DNA of 64,000 nucleotides from Candidatus Eisenbacteria bacterium (lineage in GTDB: Bacteria > Eisenbacteria > RBG-16-71-46 > JAFGJU01): contig JAPLKG010000017.1 of the NCBI GenBank assembly GCA_026388185.1, positions 1 through 64,000 on the forward strand, written 5' to 3'. A program made the translations under genes and the position numbers. Of this stretch, positions 45,335-57,749 are shown one piece after another; the stretch's first letter is position 1; every line of letters begins with the position of its first letter. Below the pieces are notes generated by a model. It was not told where the DNA came from. It was given only the letters and a program-made list of their open reading frames with translations, and did not search any database.

Positions 45335-48300
45335 TGAAGGCGTCCAAGCTCTGTCTGGTGGGGCTACTGGCTATGCTTATGATCCCGGCCGTTTTTTCGT
45401 CCGTGTGGTCAGACCGCTGCCATAGCACCAACACCGGTGTTCTTGGTTGGTATCCCGTGTTTTGGGATGAGCGGGATTCCTGTGGTTGTACGTACCACGA
45501 AATGATAGATAATCTTGTGTACGGGGCTTCAAAGGTGGATGCAAGCGCCAAGTACTATGTCCAATTTGACAAGAACGATCCGCCGGAACCCATCTCTACT
45601 CTTTATAGGGAGGCGCCCTCGCATCGGACCGTGTTCGTCGCCAGTCATGGTAACCCCTGGGGATTTGTCGGCGCCTTCTACAATGACTCGACCTCCCGGA
45701 ATACTGCCTATACCCAGTTGGTTCAAGCCGGTTGGCGTGACAGCATCGAGATCTGGAAGACCAAGCCGCCTCCCGCCTACGGTATCTGGGTCTGGAATGC
45801 AGGCATCAGTAACAAGATCGCCGGGCGCATGGATTCGGAGCGCATCATCGGAGGCTTCTACTGCTACTCGATGTCTACGATGTCATCCTGGGGCGTCGCT
45901 ACGAACGGCCCGGGAACCTTCTTCGGCTTCGCAGACACCGTAGGCTGTGAGAAGTGCGATATCATGGAGACCATCATCGCTAGGATGGGTTGTCTTTCGC
46001 CCTGGTACGGTCCTCAGGCTGAAGATGCGGTTCGCTTTATGACGGACGATGTGACCCTGGTGGGCCACAAGCACAACCAGTACAATTGCCGTTGTCGCGG
46101 TTGTCGGGGTCACTGCGTCGATAGTACTGAGGTCCAGCCCTTGGGGGGGTGCAACAGGCTCACCTGGACGGCCTATTGTGAATACACTTATTGCATCTAC
46201 AGGAGCGACCATCCCTGGGGTCCCTACGTGCAGCTCACCGGGAATGCGGAAATCACCACGGAGGACTTGATCCACTTCACATGCATGGACAACACAGTTG
46301 AGTATTCGCGCCCATACTGGTACAGGTTCTGGGATGACGTGTATGTCGGCTCTGGGACACCCGAGGGTCTACCGGAGCCGACTCTTCCGAGCAGGCCGAC
46401 GGGTCTCATCGCAGTTGGGGATACCACGGACTGTGGCGATACTGTCTTCCTCTCGTGGGGGGAGAGCGCGGGAGCAGACTCATACTATGTTTTCCGGTGT
46501 GTCAGTGAGACTCTTGACGAGTGCGTTCCAGTGCCTGAGTTTCTTGGATCGACTACATCCCTAAACTACGCTGACACTACGGCGGGCCCGGAGCTTACCT
46601 ATTCTTACAGTGTGTTGGCTTGGAACGAGACTGGCTCGTCTGAGGAAAGCGCGGCAGTGTCGATACGGAAGCTTGAGAATGTATCGCCCACGGCATCTCT
46701 GGTTTGGGTGAACGACGACAATCTGCTGCTGTGTCCGGGCGGGGATGCAGACTCACTTGTTATAGGCGTGATCCTTCTGGATGTTTGTGGGGCATTCGTC
46801 GGGGGCGAACCTCCGTCCGAGGTGTACGCCGTGCTTGTTAAGAGTGAGGGGGACGTGCACGTTTGCGGCGGCGACACGCTGAGACCGTCTAGTGCGACTG
46901 ACGGAACCGGGCATACACAAATTGTGGCTCATCACATTGGTGGATGTGGGACTGTAGGCGTGCGCGTCTACGCGGAGGGCCAGGTGCTTGCTCAACAACC
47001 CACGGTTGTCTTGAGGGGTCCCGATCTTAACGCAGACGGTGCCGTTGACCTGCTTGACTGGGTGAGGTGGGTCGCTGGAGGCGAATGCACCGATCTCAAC
47101 TGGGACGGGATAGAGGGAAACACACTTGATTGGATCATTTTCAATGCGCACTGGCCTCACACAGCTAATCCTACAATTGCAGTCAACGCCCCGAACGGAT
47201 CTGAGTGGTGGAACGACGGCGATGAGAAGGAGATTACCTGGCAGTTCACTCCAACGCAGATGCGGAATGCGTACAACAAGGTGGATCTGTCCCTTTCCGT
47301 TGACGGAGGTGCAACCTACACCCAGCCCATAGACAGCCTCCTGGCAAATGACGGCTCCTGCGTGTGGACGATTCCTCAAGAGCTATCCTCCGGGGAGTGC
47401 AAGGTGAGGGCAATAGCGAGAGACGTCCATGGGTGCAGCGTATCGGACGTGAGCGATACATGCTTCGCGATTGCGGCAGTGAAAAGTGGCTTTGTGGCTA
47501 CGGACACGACTTGGGGCTCACCCGTGAGCGTGGTTGGCGACGTTGTCGTGGTAGAGGGAGCGCGTCTCGACTTAGTTCCTGGCGCCGTTGTGAGATTTGA
47601 CACTCTGGACGCTCTTCAAGGAGGAGCGGACACAGGGAAATGCGAGCTCATTGTCATGGGTGGCATAGAGGCACAGGGTAGCGAGGCGAAGCGGGGTGGA
47701 GCTTTCGTCGCTTTCGGACGCTCCTCAGGCCAGCGATTGGCGTGGGATAAGGCTTACGCCCACTAGTTCGGACAACCTGCTAGACAACTGCGTGATCAAG
47801 TACGCCTACACCGGTATCGAGGCTTGCACGACTGCTGTCAGCGTGGATTCATGCACGATTTCTGATTTCTCGAACGACGGGGTAAAGGCAAGCGGTTCAA
47901 CTGTGACGATAACGGGTAACAGCATATCGCTTGGGAGCACGGGGGTGAGAGGGATCGAGCTTGTGAACACGAGCGGGAGTGCTAGTTACAACGTGATTAG
48001 TGGGTCTTCTCAGGGTACTCGTTACGGGGTACAGTGTTCCGGCGCCGGTTCAGTGTCGCTGTCGCACAATGAGTTTGAGGGCATGTACATTGGGATCAAG
48101 GGGTACGGGACCTCTCAGTTGGACATCAGCGACAATCTCCTTACGGGCAATGTGTCGCAGGGAGTTGGTGCCGAGGGTAGTTGTGAGATGACCCTGAGGA
48201 GGAATCGCATTAGTGACTACGGGTACTTCGGGGTTGCGTTGAAGAACAGCGCTTACGTGAACCTTGGTGCGGAGCCAGACTCCGGTATGAACAGTATTCC

Positions 48301-48778
48301 GAAGAGGCCTCCTGTGAGCAGTTATTGTGTGCTGAACAAGAGGACGGTCACGGTGATGGCGGAGGCGAACTGGTGGGGTACGGACATGCCTCTTCCGAGC
48401 TACTTCTATGGTCCCGTGGATCGGATTCCGTATCTTACGGAGGATCCCCAGTTGGAGTTTGCCATGAGGGCGCCGGAGCAGGTCTTGGTGATTCCGAGGG
48501 CAGCTTACGTCGTGCAGAACTATCCCAACCCGATGAATCCTGTGACGACGATTGAGTACGGGGTGCCAGAGGACGGGGCGCGGGTAGCGGTGAAGGTGTT
48601 TGACGTTTCGGGGCACCTTGTGAGGGTGCTTGTCGATGGGGTCAAGCCTAAAGGGGTACATGTCGTGAGTTGGGATGGTGAGAGTGAGGCCGGGCGGCGT
48701 GTTGCTTCTGGGGTATACGTGTACGAGGCAGTGATAGGTGAGTATCGAGTGAGCAAGAAGATTGTGGTTCTGAAGTAG
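45334..48778 (+). CDS. Large secreted multidomain protein with putative caspase-like domain, broken by a frameshift
   Basis: A signal peptide (to about residue 23) is followed by a Cys-rich domain. Hydrophobic strands in it end in SHG (His106) and FYCYS (Cys178), the clan CD (caspase/gingipain) catalytic layout. A CRCRGCRGHC cluster is at about 253-262. Next come a fibronectin-like domain, a dockerin-like pair of calcium loops (DLNADGAVDLLD and DLNWDGIEGNTLD), an Ig-like domain, a right-handed beta-helix and a FlgD-like C-terminal domain ending SKKIVVLK. The frame shifts in a run of four G at 47693-47696. Removing one G joins EAKR to VELSSLSDAPQ and restores one protein of about 1,145 residues. 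Without that, the two halves end at 47766 and begin near 47696. Confidence 0.75.
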
Positions 48779-48801
48779 CCCTTGAGGGGAAGAGGTGAGC
48801 C

Positions 48802-49326
48802 ATGAGGTCGAGAATTTTCCTGCTGTTTTTCCTGCTTCTCGCGCTGCCTGTCATGGCCGTGGAGGCGCGGGAGCTTGTTGTTGAGGCGACCGATGTTGTT
48901 GCGATTCGTCCTTCGGTTGCTTCTCAGGACATGCGTTTGCTGATCAAGTTCGCATTGCCCGAGGCTCTGTCCCGGAACTCTGTGGATTTTGCCTGTGCGG
49001 AGTTTGACGTCGGTTGTAGGGGGGCCAAAGGTGCGGTCTCGCTTGAGGCATTTCAGGTCACGACAGCTTGGGACAAGGCGAGTGTGAGTTGGGCCGGGCC
49101 GTGGAAGAAGGTTGGTGGTGACTGGGACGATGACGTATCGGCAGAATGTGTTCTGCCCGTGGGTGACGGGAAGACCGCGTATCTGGACATTACAGATTTT
49201 GTGAATGTGTGGTTGGAGGAACCTTCGAAGAACTTCGGGATTCTTGTGAAGGTCTCGGAGCCCCTCTCGGGGAGCTTCTCCCGCGACGAAGCACAGGGAA
49301 GACCCAGGCTTAGGATCCTGTACTAA
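48802..49326 (+). CDS. Secreted DNRLRE/CBM96-like domain protein
   Basis: The 174-residue protein has a signal peptide (MRSRIFLLFFLLLALPVMAV). One beta-sandwich domain of the DNRLRE type follows: LIKFALPEAL near the start, the Trp pair ...AWDKASVSWAGPW, GGDWDDD, and LDITDFVNVWLEE, ending in RPRLRILY. Such domains bind polysaccharide or serve as wall-protein modules. It follows the large secreted protein by 23 bases and has the same base composition, so it belongs to the same unit. Confidence 0.8.
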   Translation: MRSRIFLLFFLLLALPVMAVEARELVVEATDVVAIRPSVASQDMRLLIKFALPEALSRNSVDFACAEFDVGCRGAKGAVSLEAFQVTTAWDKASVSWAGPWKKVGGDWDDDVSAECVLPVGDGKTAYLDITDFVNVWLEEPSKNFGILVKVSEPLSGSFSRDEAQGRPRLRILY

Positions 49327-49398
49327 GCCGCCCCACCACCCGGAAGCATCTAGAAGTTAGTGGACCGGTTGTTTGCAAGCTTGCTGCACGAGGAACAC

Positions 49399-50691
49399 TC
49401 ACCTCCTCAGCAACCCTTTCCCCAGCGAGTGTTCCTTCCAGAGATCCCTGAAGTCCCGGAAGGCCGTCAGCTTTCGCTTTCCGAGAAACGCCATCAGGCA
49501 CTCAAATGCCACCCATCCGAAGTAAACGACCGTGATTTCTTCCCTGACGCCTGGCATCACGAATTGAACGAACCAAAGCAGGAAGAGACCGACGGCCTCG
49601 TGCACCCTGAATTCCATGTTTGCAAGAAGCATGAAGCCGAGGATCGACTGAGCCATCGTGAGCAGGATTTCCGTCCTCTGGTGATGATCGAAGACGATGG
49701 TCGAGTACCCACCCGAGCTCACACTGTAGACGATGGGGATCATGGCCACGAGCAGCGTCCACTGGTTTATGTTGGAGGAGACTATGTTCATGAAACCCAT
49801 GGGAGCTTTTCTGACCGTCTTCGCCCAATAGAACGCGCTCAACTTCTCTGGAAACTCCGACAGGAACGGCGCGACCCATTGCACGAACACAAATTGCGAC
49901 ACGCCTAGACTTACGGCGAGAGCGAGCATGCTGTGCAGGAACGGTCTGGCGACAAGAAGTATGCCTACCCCCCCAACTATGAAGAGCGACGCAATCGCGA
50001 CGTGCTTCCAGAACGAACTGAGAGACAGAATCTTTCGTGGGATACTCTCGAGGTCTTCAATCTTCTCGGGCTCCTGCGGAGGCACCTTTCTCACGACCGC
50101 TAGGTATGCGAGATACATGCAGACAAGAAAGATGCTGTCGATCATGTTCAGCGTGCCCTTGAAATATATGAGCCAGAAGTAGGCCAGAGGAGCCACGAGC
50201 CCCATGATTTCGATCGAGTGCTCCTTCTCCAGGACGATTGACTCGAAAAAGCGTGGTTCCGCCGCGGCATTGGGGCTCGAATTCAGGCGATGATATCCTG
50301 CCCTTGAGCGGGCGGCCGCACCACCACCGGCTCGCGACGCGACGCCGGAGGACTTGCCGGCGGACAGAATCCTGCGGTTTCTCCCGGCGGCAACGGCGGC
50401 AGTGAAATACACCAGCGGCCAACCCAGCCCGACAAGAAGACGGAGGGAACCGGTAAAGTTGGCCGTGATGAGAGGGACGTTTCTCTCCCAGGCAATCACT
50501 GCCTCGACCGCAAACTCTGGGAGTGTCTGGAGCCAAGCCAGGATCGCAAGCGCCAGTCCCTGCGAGACAAGAAACTGTGCGCTCTCGGCGGCCCACGCAA
50601 GCACGAAAGACGCAAGGACTACACCGGGAAACGTCCAGAGTGCATGGACAGCGTTTGCGGCGGACTTGCTAGAAGACGTTTCTGAGAACAA
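49399..50691 (-). CDS. Sodium/calcium exchanger family protein
   Basis: The TTG start has AAGGAG six bases upstream. The 430-residue membrane protein has two inverted halves, each with an alpha-repeat. The first reads LPEFAVEAVIAWERNVPLIT and the second APFLSEFPEKLSAFYW, with SSNINQWTLLVAM completing it. The conserved acidic residue in each repeat is the ion ligand of the CaCA superfamily. A central cytoplasmic loop follows helix 4. It probably extrudes Ca2+ (or another cation) in exchange for Na+ or H+. It is a divergent member. Confidence 0.8.
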   Translation of the reverse strand: MFSETSSSKSAANAVHALWTFPGVVLASFVLAWAAESAQFLVSQGLALAILAWLQTLPEFAVEAVIAWERNVPLITANFTGSLRLLVGLGWPLVYFTAAVAAGRNRRILSAGKSSGVASRAGGGAAARSRAGYHRLNSSPNAAAEPRFFESIVLEKEHSIEIMGLVAPLAYFWLIYFKGTLNMIDSIFLVCMYLAYLAVVRKVPPQEPEKIEDLESIPRKILSLSSFWKHVAIASLFIVGGVGILLVARPFLHSMLALAVSLGVSQFVFVQWVAPFLSEFPEKLSAFYWAKTVRKAPMGFMNIVSSNINQWTLLVAMIPIVYSVSSGGYSTIVFDHHQRTEILLTMAQSILGFMLLANMEFRVHEAVGLFLLWFVQFVMPGVREEITVVYFGWVAFECLMAFLGKRKLTAFRDFRDLWKEHSLGKGLLRR

Positions 50692-50782
50692 GCGAGACTC
50701 CTTGATTCAAGCGCGGCCCCGTGACACAATCGCGGCCTGTTGACGCGATCCCAGTCTTGTGACCTAACCGTGACTCTCTGAT

Positions 50783-51976
50783 TCAAGCGCCCAGATCAGT
50801 CCTCATTCTGAGCAATGACATGACGTCACCTCTTGTGAGAATGCCGACCAGTCTCCCACCGACCACGACCGGCAGTTTGCCCAAGCCATTCTTGATCATC
50901 TTGGCCAAGGCATCCACGGCCTCATCCTCGGGACGAACCACAAGCTCTTCCGACACCGGCGCCATCACGTCCGAGGTCCTTGTCAGATGCCATTGTTCTC
51001 TCGGGATATGCTTTACGTGGCTCAGATCCACGACCCCTACCAACGTTTCCCCGTCCACTACGGGAAAACTGCTGAATCTAAAGCGGAAGAAAAAAGACTC
51101 AACAAGCACATCGAGCGTGAGCGATGGACTCACGTACACGACATCCGTGCTCATGGTCTCCCTTACTTTCACGCCGGACAGGGCCTTTCTCACGAGAACA
51201 TGCTGATAACTCCCTTCGGCGGCCTGCTGTAGAAATAGGCCCACCAACACCAACCATGCACCAGTGAAATCGCTCATGACGAAGATCACAAGTAGGCCCA
51301 ACACTATGAGAAGGACGGCAAACCCTTTACCAAGGTTGGACGCAAACCTGGTGGATTTGCCGACGTCGCCGCTTCTCTTCCAGAGAATTGCCCGAAGAAG
51401 TCTGCCACCATCCAGAGGAAAACCGGGAACAAGATTGAAGAGGAGGAGAGCCGCGTTGGCGTAGCCCAAATACTTGAAAAGAGCCACGAAAGGAGAGTCC
51501 AGCGCCGGGGCGTGGAAGAGCTGGAAAGTCACCGCCGACGAGCGCCCTTGCAGAGCGTAAAGAAGCACCGATAGTCCGTAAAAGAAGAACGACAGCACAA
51601 GGCTACAGGCCGGCCCTGCCGCGGCCACCTTGATCTCGGTGCCCGGATCCTCGGGCTCTTTGCCGAGCTCCGCGATTCCTCCAAAAATGAAGAGAGTGAT
51701 TCCTTTTATACCAAGACCCAGTCGATTGCCGACGAAGGAATGGCTCAATTCGTGAAGAAGGACTGACGCGAACAGCAACAGCGCATAGGCAACGCTGCAA
51801 GCCCATATTGTCGCGGCGCCGAAGGTTCCGTAGGTCTCCCTGAAATTCTCGTGCATGCTCCATATCACCAACCCCAGCACGATGAACCAGGTGTAGTTGA
51901 TCGAGATGCGTATCCCGCCCACCGTGAGAAGACTGAATCCTCTTCTTATCAAACCTCTCGTCAAGCCTCTCATCAA
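50783..51976 (-). CDS. Site-2 protease family metalloprotease with CBS domains
   Basis: This 397-residue membrane protease has the zinc site HELSH (His75, Glu76, His79) in helix 2 and the second motif NLVPGFPLDGGRLLRAILW, which provides the third ligand. Two CBS domains follow from about residue 270 (VRETMSTDVVYVSPSLTL and DVMAPVSEELVVRPEDEAV). It cleaves membrane-embedded substrates, and the CBS pair probably senses adenine nucleotides. The substrate is unknown. Confidence 0.93.
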   Translation of the reverse strand: MMRGLTRGLIRRGFSLLTVGGIRISINYTWFIVLGLVIWSMHENFRETYGTFGAATIWACSVAYALLLFASVLLHELSHSFVGNRLGLGIKGITLFIFGGIAELGKEPEDPGTEIKVAAAGPACSLVLSFFFYGLSVLLYALQGRSSAVTFQLFHAPALDSPFVALFKYLGYANAALLLFNLVPGFPLDGGRLLRAILWKRSGDVGKSTRFASNLGKGFAVLLIVLGLLVIFVMSDFTGAWLVLVGLFLQQAAEGSYQHVLVRKALSGVKVRETMSTDVVYVSPSLTLDVLVESFFFRFRFSSFPVVDGETLVGVVDLSHVKHIPREQWHLTRTSDVMAPVSEELVVRPEDEAVDALAKMIKNGLGKLPVVVGGRLVGILTRGDVMSLLRMRTDLGA

Positions 51977-52029
51977 ACCTCCGATTCCGGCTTGTGCCGC
52001 GCGCGGGGCCGCCGCATCCGCGACATTCT

Positions 52030-54709
<2,680 letters not shown>

Positions 54710-54769
54710 CTTGACGCGCCGGGGATTAGAGCGCCGGCGGCTCGATGTGCTCCGCCTGCTCGGGCGTGG

Positions 54770-56221
54770 CTATCCCTTTATCACGCCGACGGGTGTCGTC
54801 CTCGCCACCTTTCTCGATATCCCTGCCTTGTGCACCACGTTGACGACCTCGGACACGTCCTTGTAGGCCTCCGGCATTTCTTCTGCGAGCGTCGCCCGAC
54901 TGGCCGACATGACCACAATGCCTTTGTCCTCGAGGTCCTTCACGATGGAGCGTCCTCGTGCATCGCGCATCGCCTGCCTGCGGCTCATGAGCCGCCCTGC
55001 ACCGTGACACGTACTGCCGAAGGTCTCGTGCAGCGCCTTCTCCGTGCCAACGAGCAAGTACGAGTGGGTTCCCATGTCTCCCGGGATGAGAACGGGCTGC
55101 CCGATGTCCCGGTATTTTTGCGGCACCCTCTCGTCACCCCGCGGAAACGCTCTCGCTGCCCCTTTCCTGTGAACGCAGACCTCTTTTTCCTTGCCATCCA
55201 CTACGTGTCTTTCCACTCTCGCCACGTTGTGTCCGAGGTCGTAGACGAGACGCATGCCAAGCTTGTTCGGCCCGGCCTTGAAAACTTGTTCAAAGGTCTC
55301 ACGGGTCAGGTGCGTGAGGACCTCTCTGTTCGTGTAAGCATAATTCACTGCGCACGCCATGGCGCTGAGATACTCTCGTCCGAGCGGAGAGTCTATGTAC
55401 GCGCATGCAAGCTGTTTGTCGGGAAGCTCGATGCCCAATGTGGTGTACTCGCGCGTCATAACCCGGAGGAAATCGTCGCAAATCTGATAGCCGAAGCCGC
55501 GCGAGCCGGAATGAATGATCACCGTGGCCTGATTCAAGAAAAGTCCCATGCTCTCTGCAATATCCGGCTCGTATATCTCGTCGACGTATCCCACCTCGAC
55601 AAAGTGATTGCCCGAACCCAACGTGCCGAGTTGATCCTTGCCGCGCTCGTAAGCTCTCTGGCTCACAACTTCGGGATTGGCGCCCGCCATGAACCCGCCT
55701 TCCTCCGTGGAATCTAAGTCTTCCGAAAGGCCGTATCCATGCTCCACCGCCCACCTTGCGCCGACTTGAAGCATCTTCTTCGCTTCCGCCCTGGAGAGCT
55801 TGACGCTCCCGGTCGAACCGACTCCGCTCGGTACGTTGTTGAACAGAGCGGCGACCAGATCCTTGATTCTCGGCCGCACCTCGTCCACGTGCAGATCGGT
55901 GGCAATCAGCCTGCAGCCGCAGTTGATGTCGTAGCCCACGCCTCCGGGCGAAATCACTCCGCCCTCTACGTCGGTCGCCGCGACGCCACCGATCGGAAAG
56001 CCGTAGCCCCAGTGAATGTCAGGCATTGCGAGAGAGTATTTGACAATGCCGGGCAGATGAGCAACGTTTGCCACCTGCTGCGGACTCTTGTCGGCTCTGA
56101 TGCGCGCCATCATCTTCTCGTCGGCATAGATTATTCCCGGCACTCGCATGCGGCCCGTCTTTGCAATCATCCACCTGTAGTCATCGAGCTTTTCAAATCT
56201 GATGCCGGTTTCGTCGCTCAA
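54770..56221 (-). CDS. rtcB: RNA-splicing ligase RtcB
   Basis: TTG 56221 has GAGGAG seven bases upstream and is preferred over the longer frame to 56260. The 483-residue enzyme has the metal-site strand GGVGYDINCGCRLI, IIHSGSRGFGYQI, HRKGAARAFPRGD and TCHGAGRLMSRRQA, which contains the guanylylated His. It joins 2',3'-cyclic phosphate or 3'-phosphate RNA ends to 5'-OH ends using GTP. It is encoded with archease and LigA in one minus-strand run. The biological role in bacteria is RNA repair. Confidence 0.96.
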   Translation of the reverse strand: MSDETGIRFEKLDDYRWMIAKTGRMRVPGIIYADEKMMARIRADKSPQQVANVAHLPGIVKYSLAMPDIHWGYGFPIGGVAATDVEGGVISPGGVGYDINCGCRLIATDLHVDEVRPRIKDLVAALFNNVPSGVGSTGSVKLSRAEAKKMLQVGARWAVEHGYGLSEDLDSTEEGGFMAGANPEVVSQRAYERGKDQLGTLGSGNHFVEVGYVDEIYEPDIAESMGLFLNQATVIIHSGSRGFGYQICDDFLRVMTREYTTLGIELPDKQLACAYIDSPLGREYLSAMACAVNYAYTNREVLTHLTRETFEQVFKAGPNKLGMRLVYDLGHNVARVERHVVDGKEKEVCVHRKGAARAFPRGDERVPQKYRDIGQPVLIPGDMGTHSYLLVGTEKALHETFGSTCHGAGRLMSRRQAMRDARGRSIVKDLEDKGIVVMSASRATLAEEMPEAYKDVSEVVNVVHKAGISRKVARTTPVGVIKG

Positions 56222-56341
56222 TTTCGATCTCCTCGTTCCACTGCTGAGGCGCACGCTCAAAAAGCAAGAGGGCGATCGTGATCGACCTCTTCCAGGTACG
56301 CGGGAACCAAATTGTGTTCTGCCAGCCAGGCGAAGGAAAGC

Positions 56342-57094
56342 CTACTCTTGGCTCTCTTGAGCCTCGCCTGTCATCGGAACGAATCTCACCGGTATGACGT
56401 CCCTCTTCGTGATTCCTTTGTCTTTTTTCGTCACCACGACCAGCTCCTGATAAACATCCCCCACCGGGATGGACATTTTTCCGCCAACCTTGAGCTGATC
56501 TATCAACGGCTGCGGGATGTGGCCGGGAGCAGCGGTCACGATGATTGCGTCGAAGGGAGCCTCGTCCGGCCATCCTCCGTAACCGTCTCCGCATTTGACC
56601 TTGACGTTCTTGTAACCGAGCCGCTCCAGTGTCTCGCTGGCTCTTCTCGCGAGGGGCTCCACGATCTCTATCGAATAGACTTCCTTGGCAATCTCGGCCA
56701 GCACGGCAGCCTGATATCCAGAGCCAGTGCCGATCTCCAGCACCTTCGAACTCTTGTCGAGATTCAGAGTCTCAGTCATCAAGGCCACGATGTATGGCTG
56801 GGAGATGGTCTGCCCATCACCAATCGGCAACGGCTCGTCCGCGTAGGCATACTTCCTGTATGCTTCAGGCACAAACTCGTGCCTCGGCACGTTGCGCATG
56901 GCGGCGAGCACGAGGGTATCCGCGACACCTCGCTTGACTATCTGCTCGTCCACCATTCTTGAGCGTTCGAGGAAAAAGCTATCCGGCGCTTCGCCATTGT
57001 CCTGACCCTTTTTCTCATCTTCCGGCTGGCACGAAAACAAGACAAGAAGAGCAGCGCCAGAAAGAAAAACAGAAAACATGATCCGCCTCAACAT
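56342..57094 (-). CDS. pcm: Protein-L-isoaspartate O-methyltransferase, lipoprotein form
   Basis: A lipoprotein signal (FLSGAALLVLFSC, lipid Cys at 22 from the first ATG) precedes a complete PCMT domain: MRNVPRHEFVPEAYRKYAYA, SAM motif VLEIGTGSGYQAAVLAEIA, DGYGGWPDEAPFDAIIVTAA and VGGKMSIPVGD. It methylates isoaspartyl residues of aged proteins. The signal places it in the periplasm or on the outer membrane, where SAM supply is a puzzle. The exact start (first or second ATG) is uncertain. Confidence 0.92.
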   Translation of the reverse strand: MLRRIMFSVFLSGAALLVLFSCQPEDEKKGQDNGEAPDSFFLERSRMVDEQIVKRGVADTLVLAAMRNVPRHEFVPEAYRKYAYADEPLPIGDGQTISQPYIVALMTETLNLDKSSKVLEIGTGSGYQAAVLAEIAKEVYSIEIVEPLARRASETLERLGYKNVKVKCGDGYGGWPDEAPFDAIIVTAAPGHIPQPLIDQLKVGGKMSIPVGDVYQELVVVTKKDKGITKRDVIPVRFVPMTGEAQESQE

Positions 57095-57103
57095 GGGTGG
57101 GGC

Positions 57104-57412
57104 TCACCCGCCGGACTTCAGCTTGATCTCAACCGAGCTGATCTTTCCATCCATAGTGAGCGGCTTGTCCCTTCGATCGTCGATCTTCAGACTCGTGAGG
57201 ACCCTGTTCGCACCTTTGCGAAAGCACGCCTCGTGTATTTCCTTGGCCAAGGCAAGAATCCTGTCGAGATCGCCCTCCACCGACGTGCACATCGGACCGA
57301 GCCGTGACTTGAGACCACTCTTTCTGATGACCCGGTGGGCCTCTGCCACATACTCGCTTATGCTGGAGCTTCCGGTCCCAACTGGGATGACGCTAATCTC
57401 GCAAACGGGCAT
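57104..57412 (-). CDS. MTH1187/YqgV family (thiamine-binding-like) protein
   Basis: ATG 57412 gives 102 residues beginning MPVCEISVIPVGTGSSSISE, the family's start. A DUF77/MTH1187 ferredoxin-like fold follows with GLKSRLGPMCTSVEG and a final beta strand SVEIKLKSGG. Related proteins bind thiamine-like ligands. An upstream in-frame ATG (MGDTAVC) would add 17 residues and overlaps the NifU-like gene's end less plausibly. It follows that gene by 65 bases. Confidence 0.88.
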   Translation of the reverse strand: MPVCEISVIPVGTGSSSISEYVAEAHRVIRKSGLKSRLGPMCTSVEGDLDRILALAKEIHEACFRKGANRVLTSLKIDDRRDKPLTMDGKISSVEIKLKSGG

Positions 57413-57477
57413 GCCCAACACCCCCTTCACGCAAGAATCTGTGCAGACAGCAGTGTCGCCCATTTCCGCGGGCGAAG

Positions 57478-57708
57478 CTAAGGGACAGCGACAACGCGTG
57501 TCACTCCGGGGACTTCTCGCTTCAGAGTCTCTTCCACGCTCAATCTGAGAGTCATCGTTGATGCCGGGCACCCCGCGCAGGCGCCCTTCAGTCTCACCTT
57601 GACAACCCCGTCTTCTACGCCGACGAGTTCGATGTCACCGCCGTCCATGAGAAGACCCGGTCTTATCTTGGTCAAGGCCGCCTCGACCTGTTCCTTCAAT
57701 CGCTCCAC
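57478..57708 (-). CDS. NifU C-terminal domain (Fe-S scaffold) protein
   Basis: The 76-residue protein is a stand-alone NifU-like domain: LKEQVEAALTKIRPGLLMDG, the cluster-binding pair Cys44/Cys47 in GACAGCPASTMTL, and the end PGVTRVVAV. It assembles or transfers [4Fe-4S] clusters. The start has a good AAGGAGGTGG. Neighbouring ferredoxin, DUF116 and FTR genes all encode cluster or Cys-rich proteins. Confidence 0.95.
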   Translation of the reverse strand: MERLKEQVEAALTKIRPGLLMDGGDIELVGVEDGVVKVRLKGACAGCPASTMTLRLSVEETLKREVPGVTRVVAVP

Positions 57709-57749
57709 CTCCTTCCTCTCAACTCGCTGTGTCTCAGATCATCCGATTT

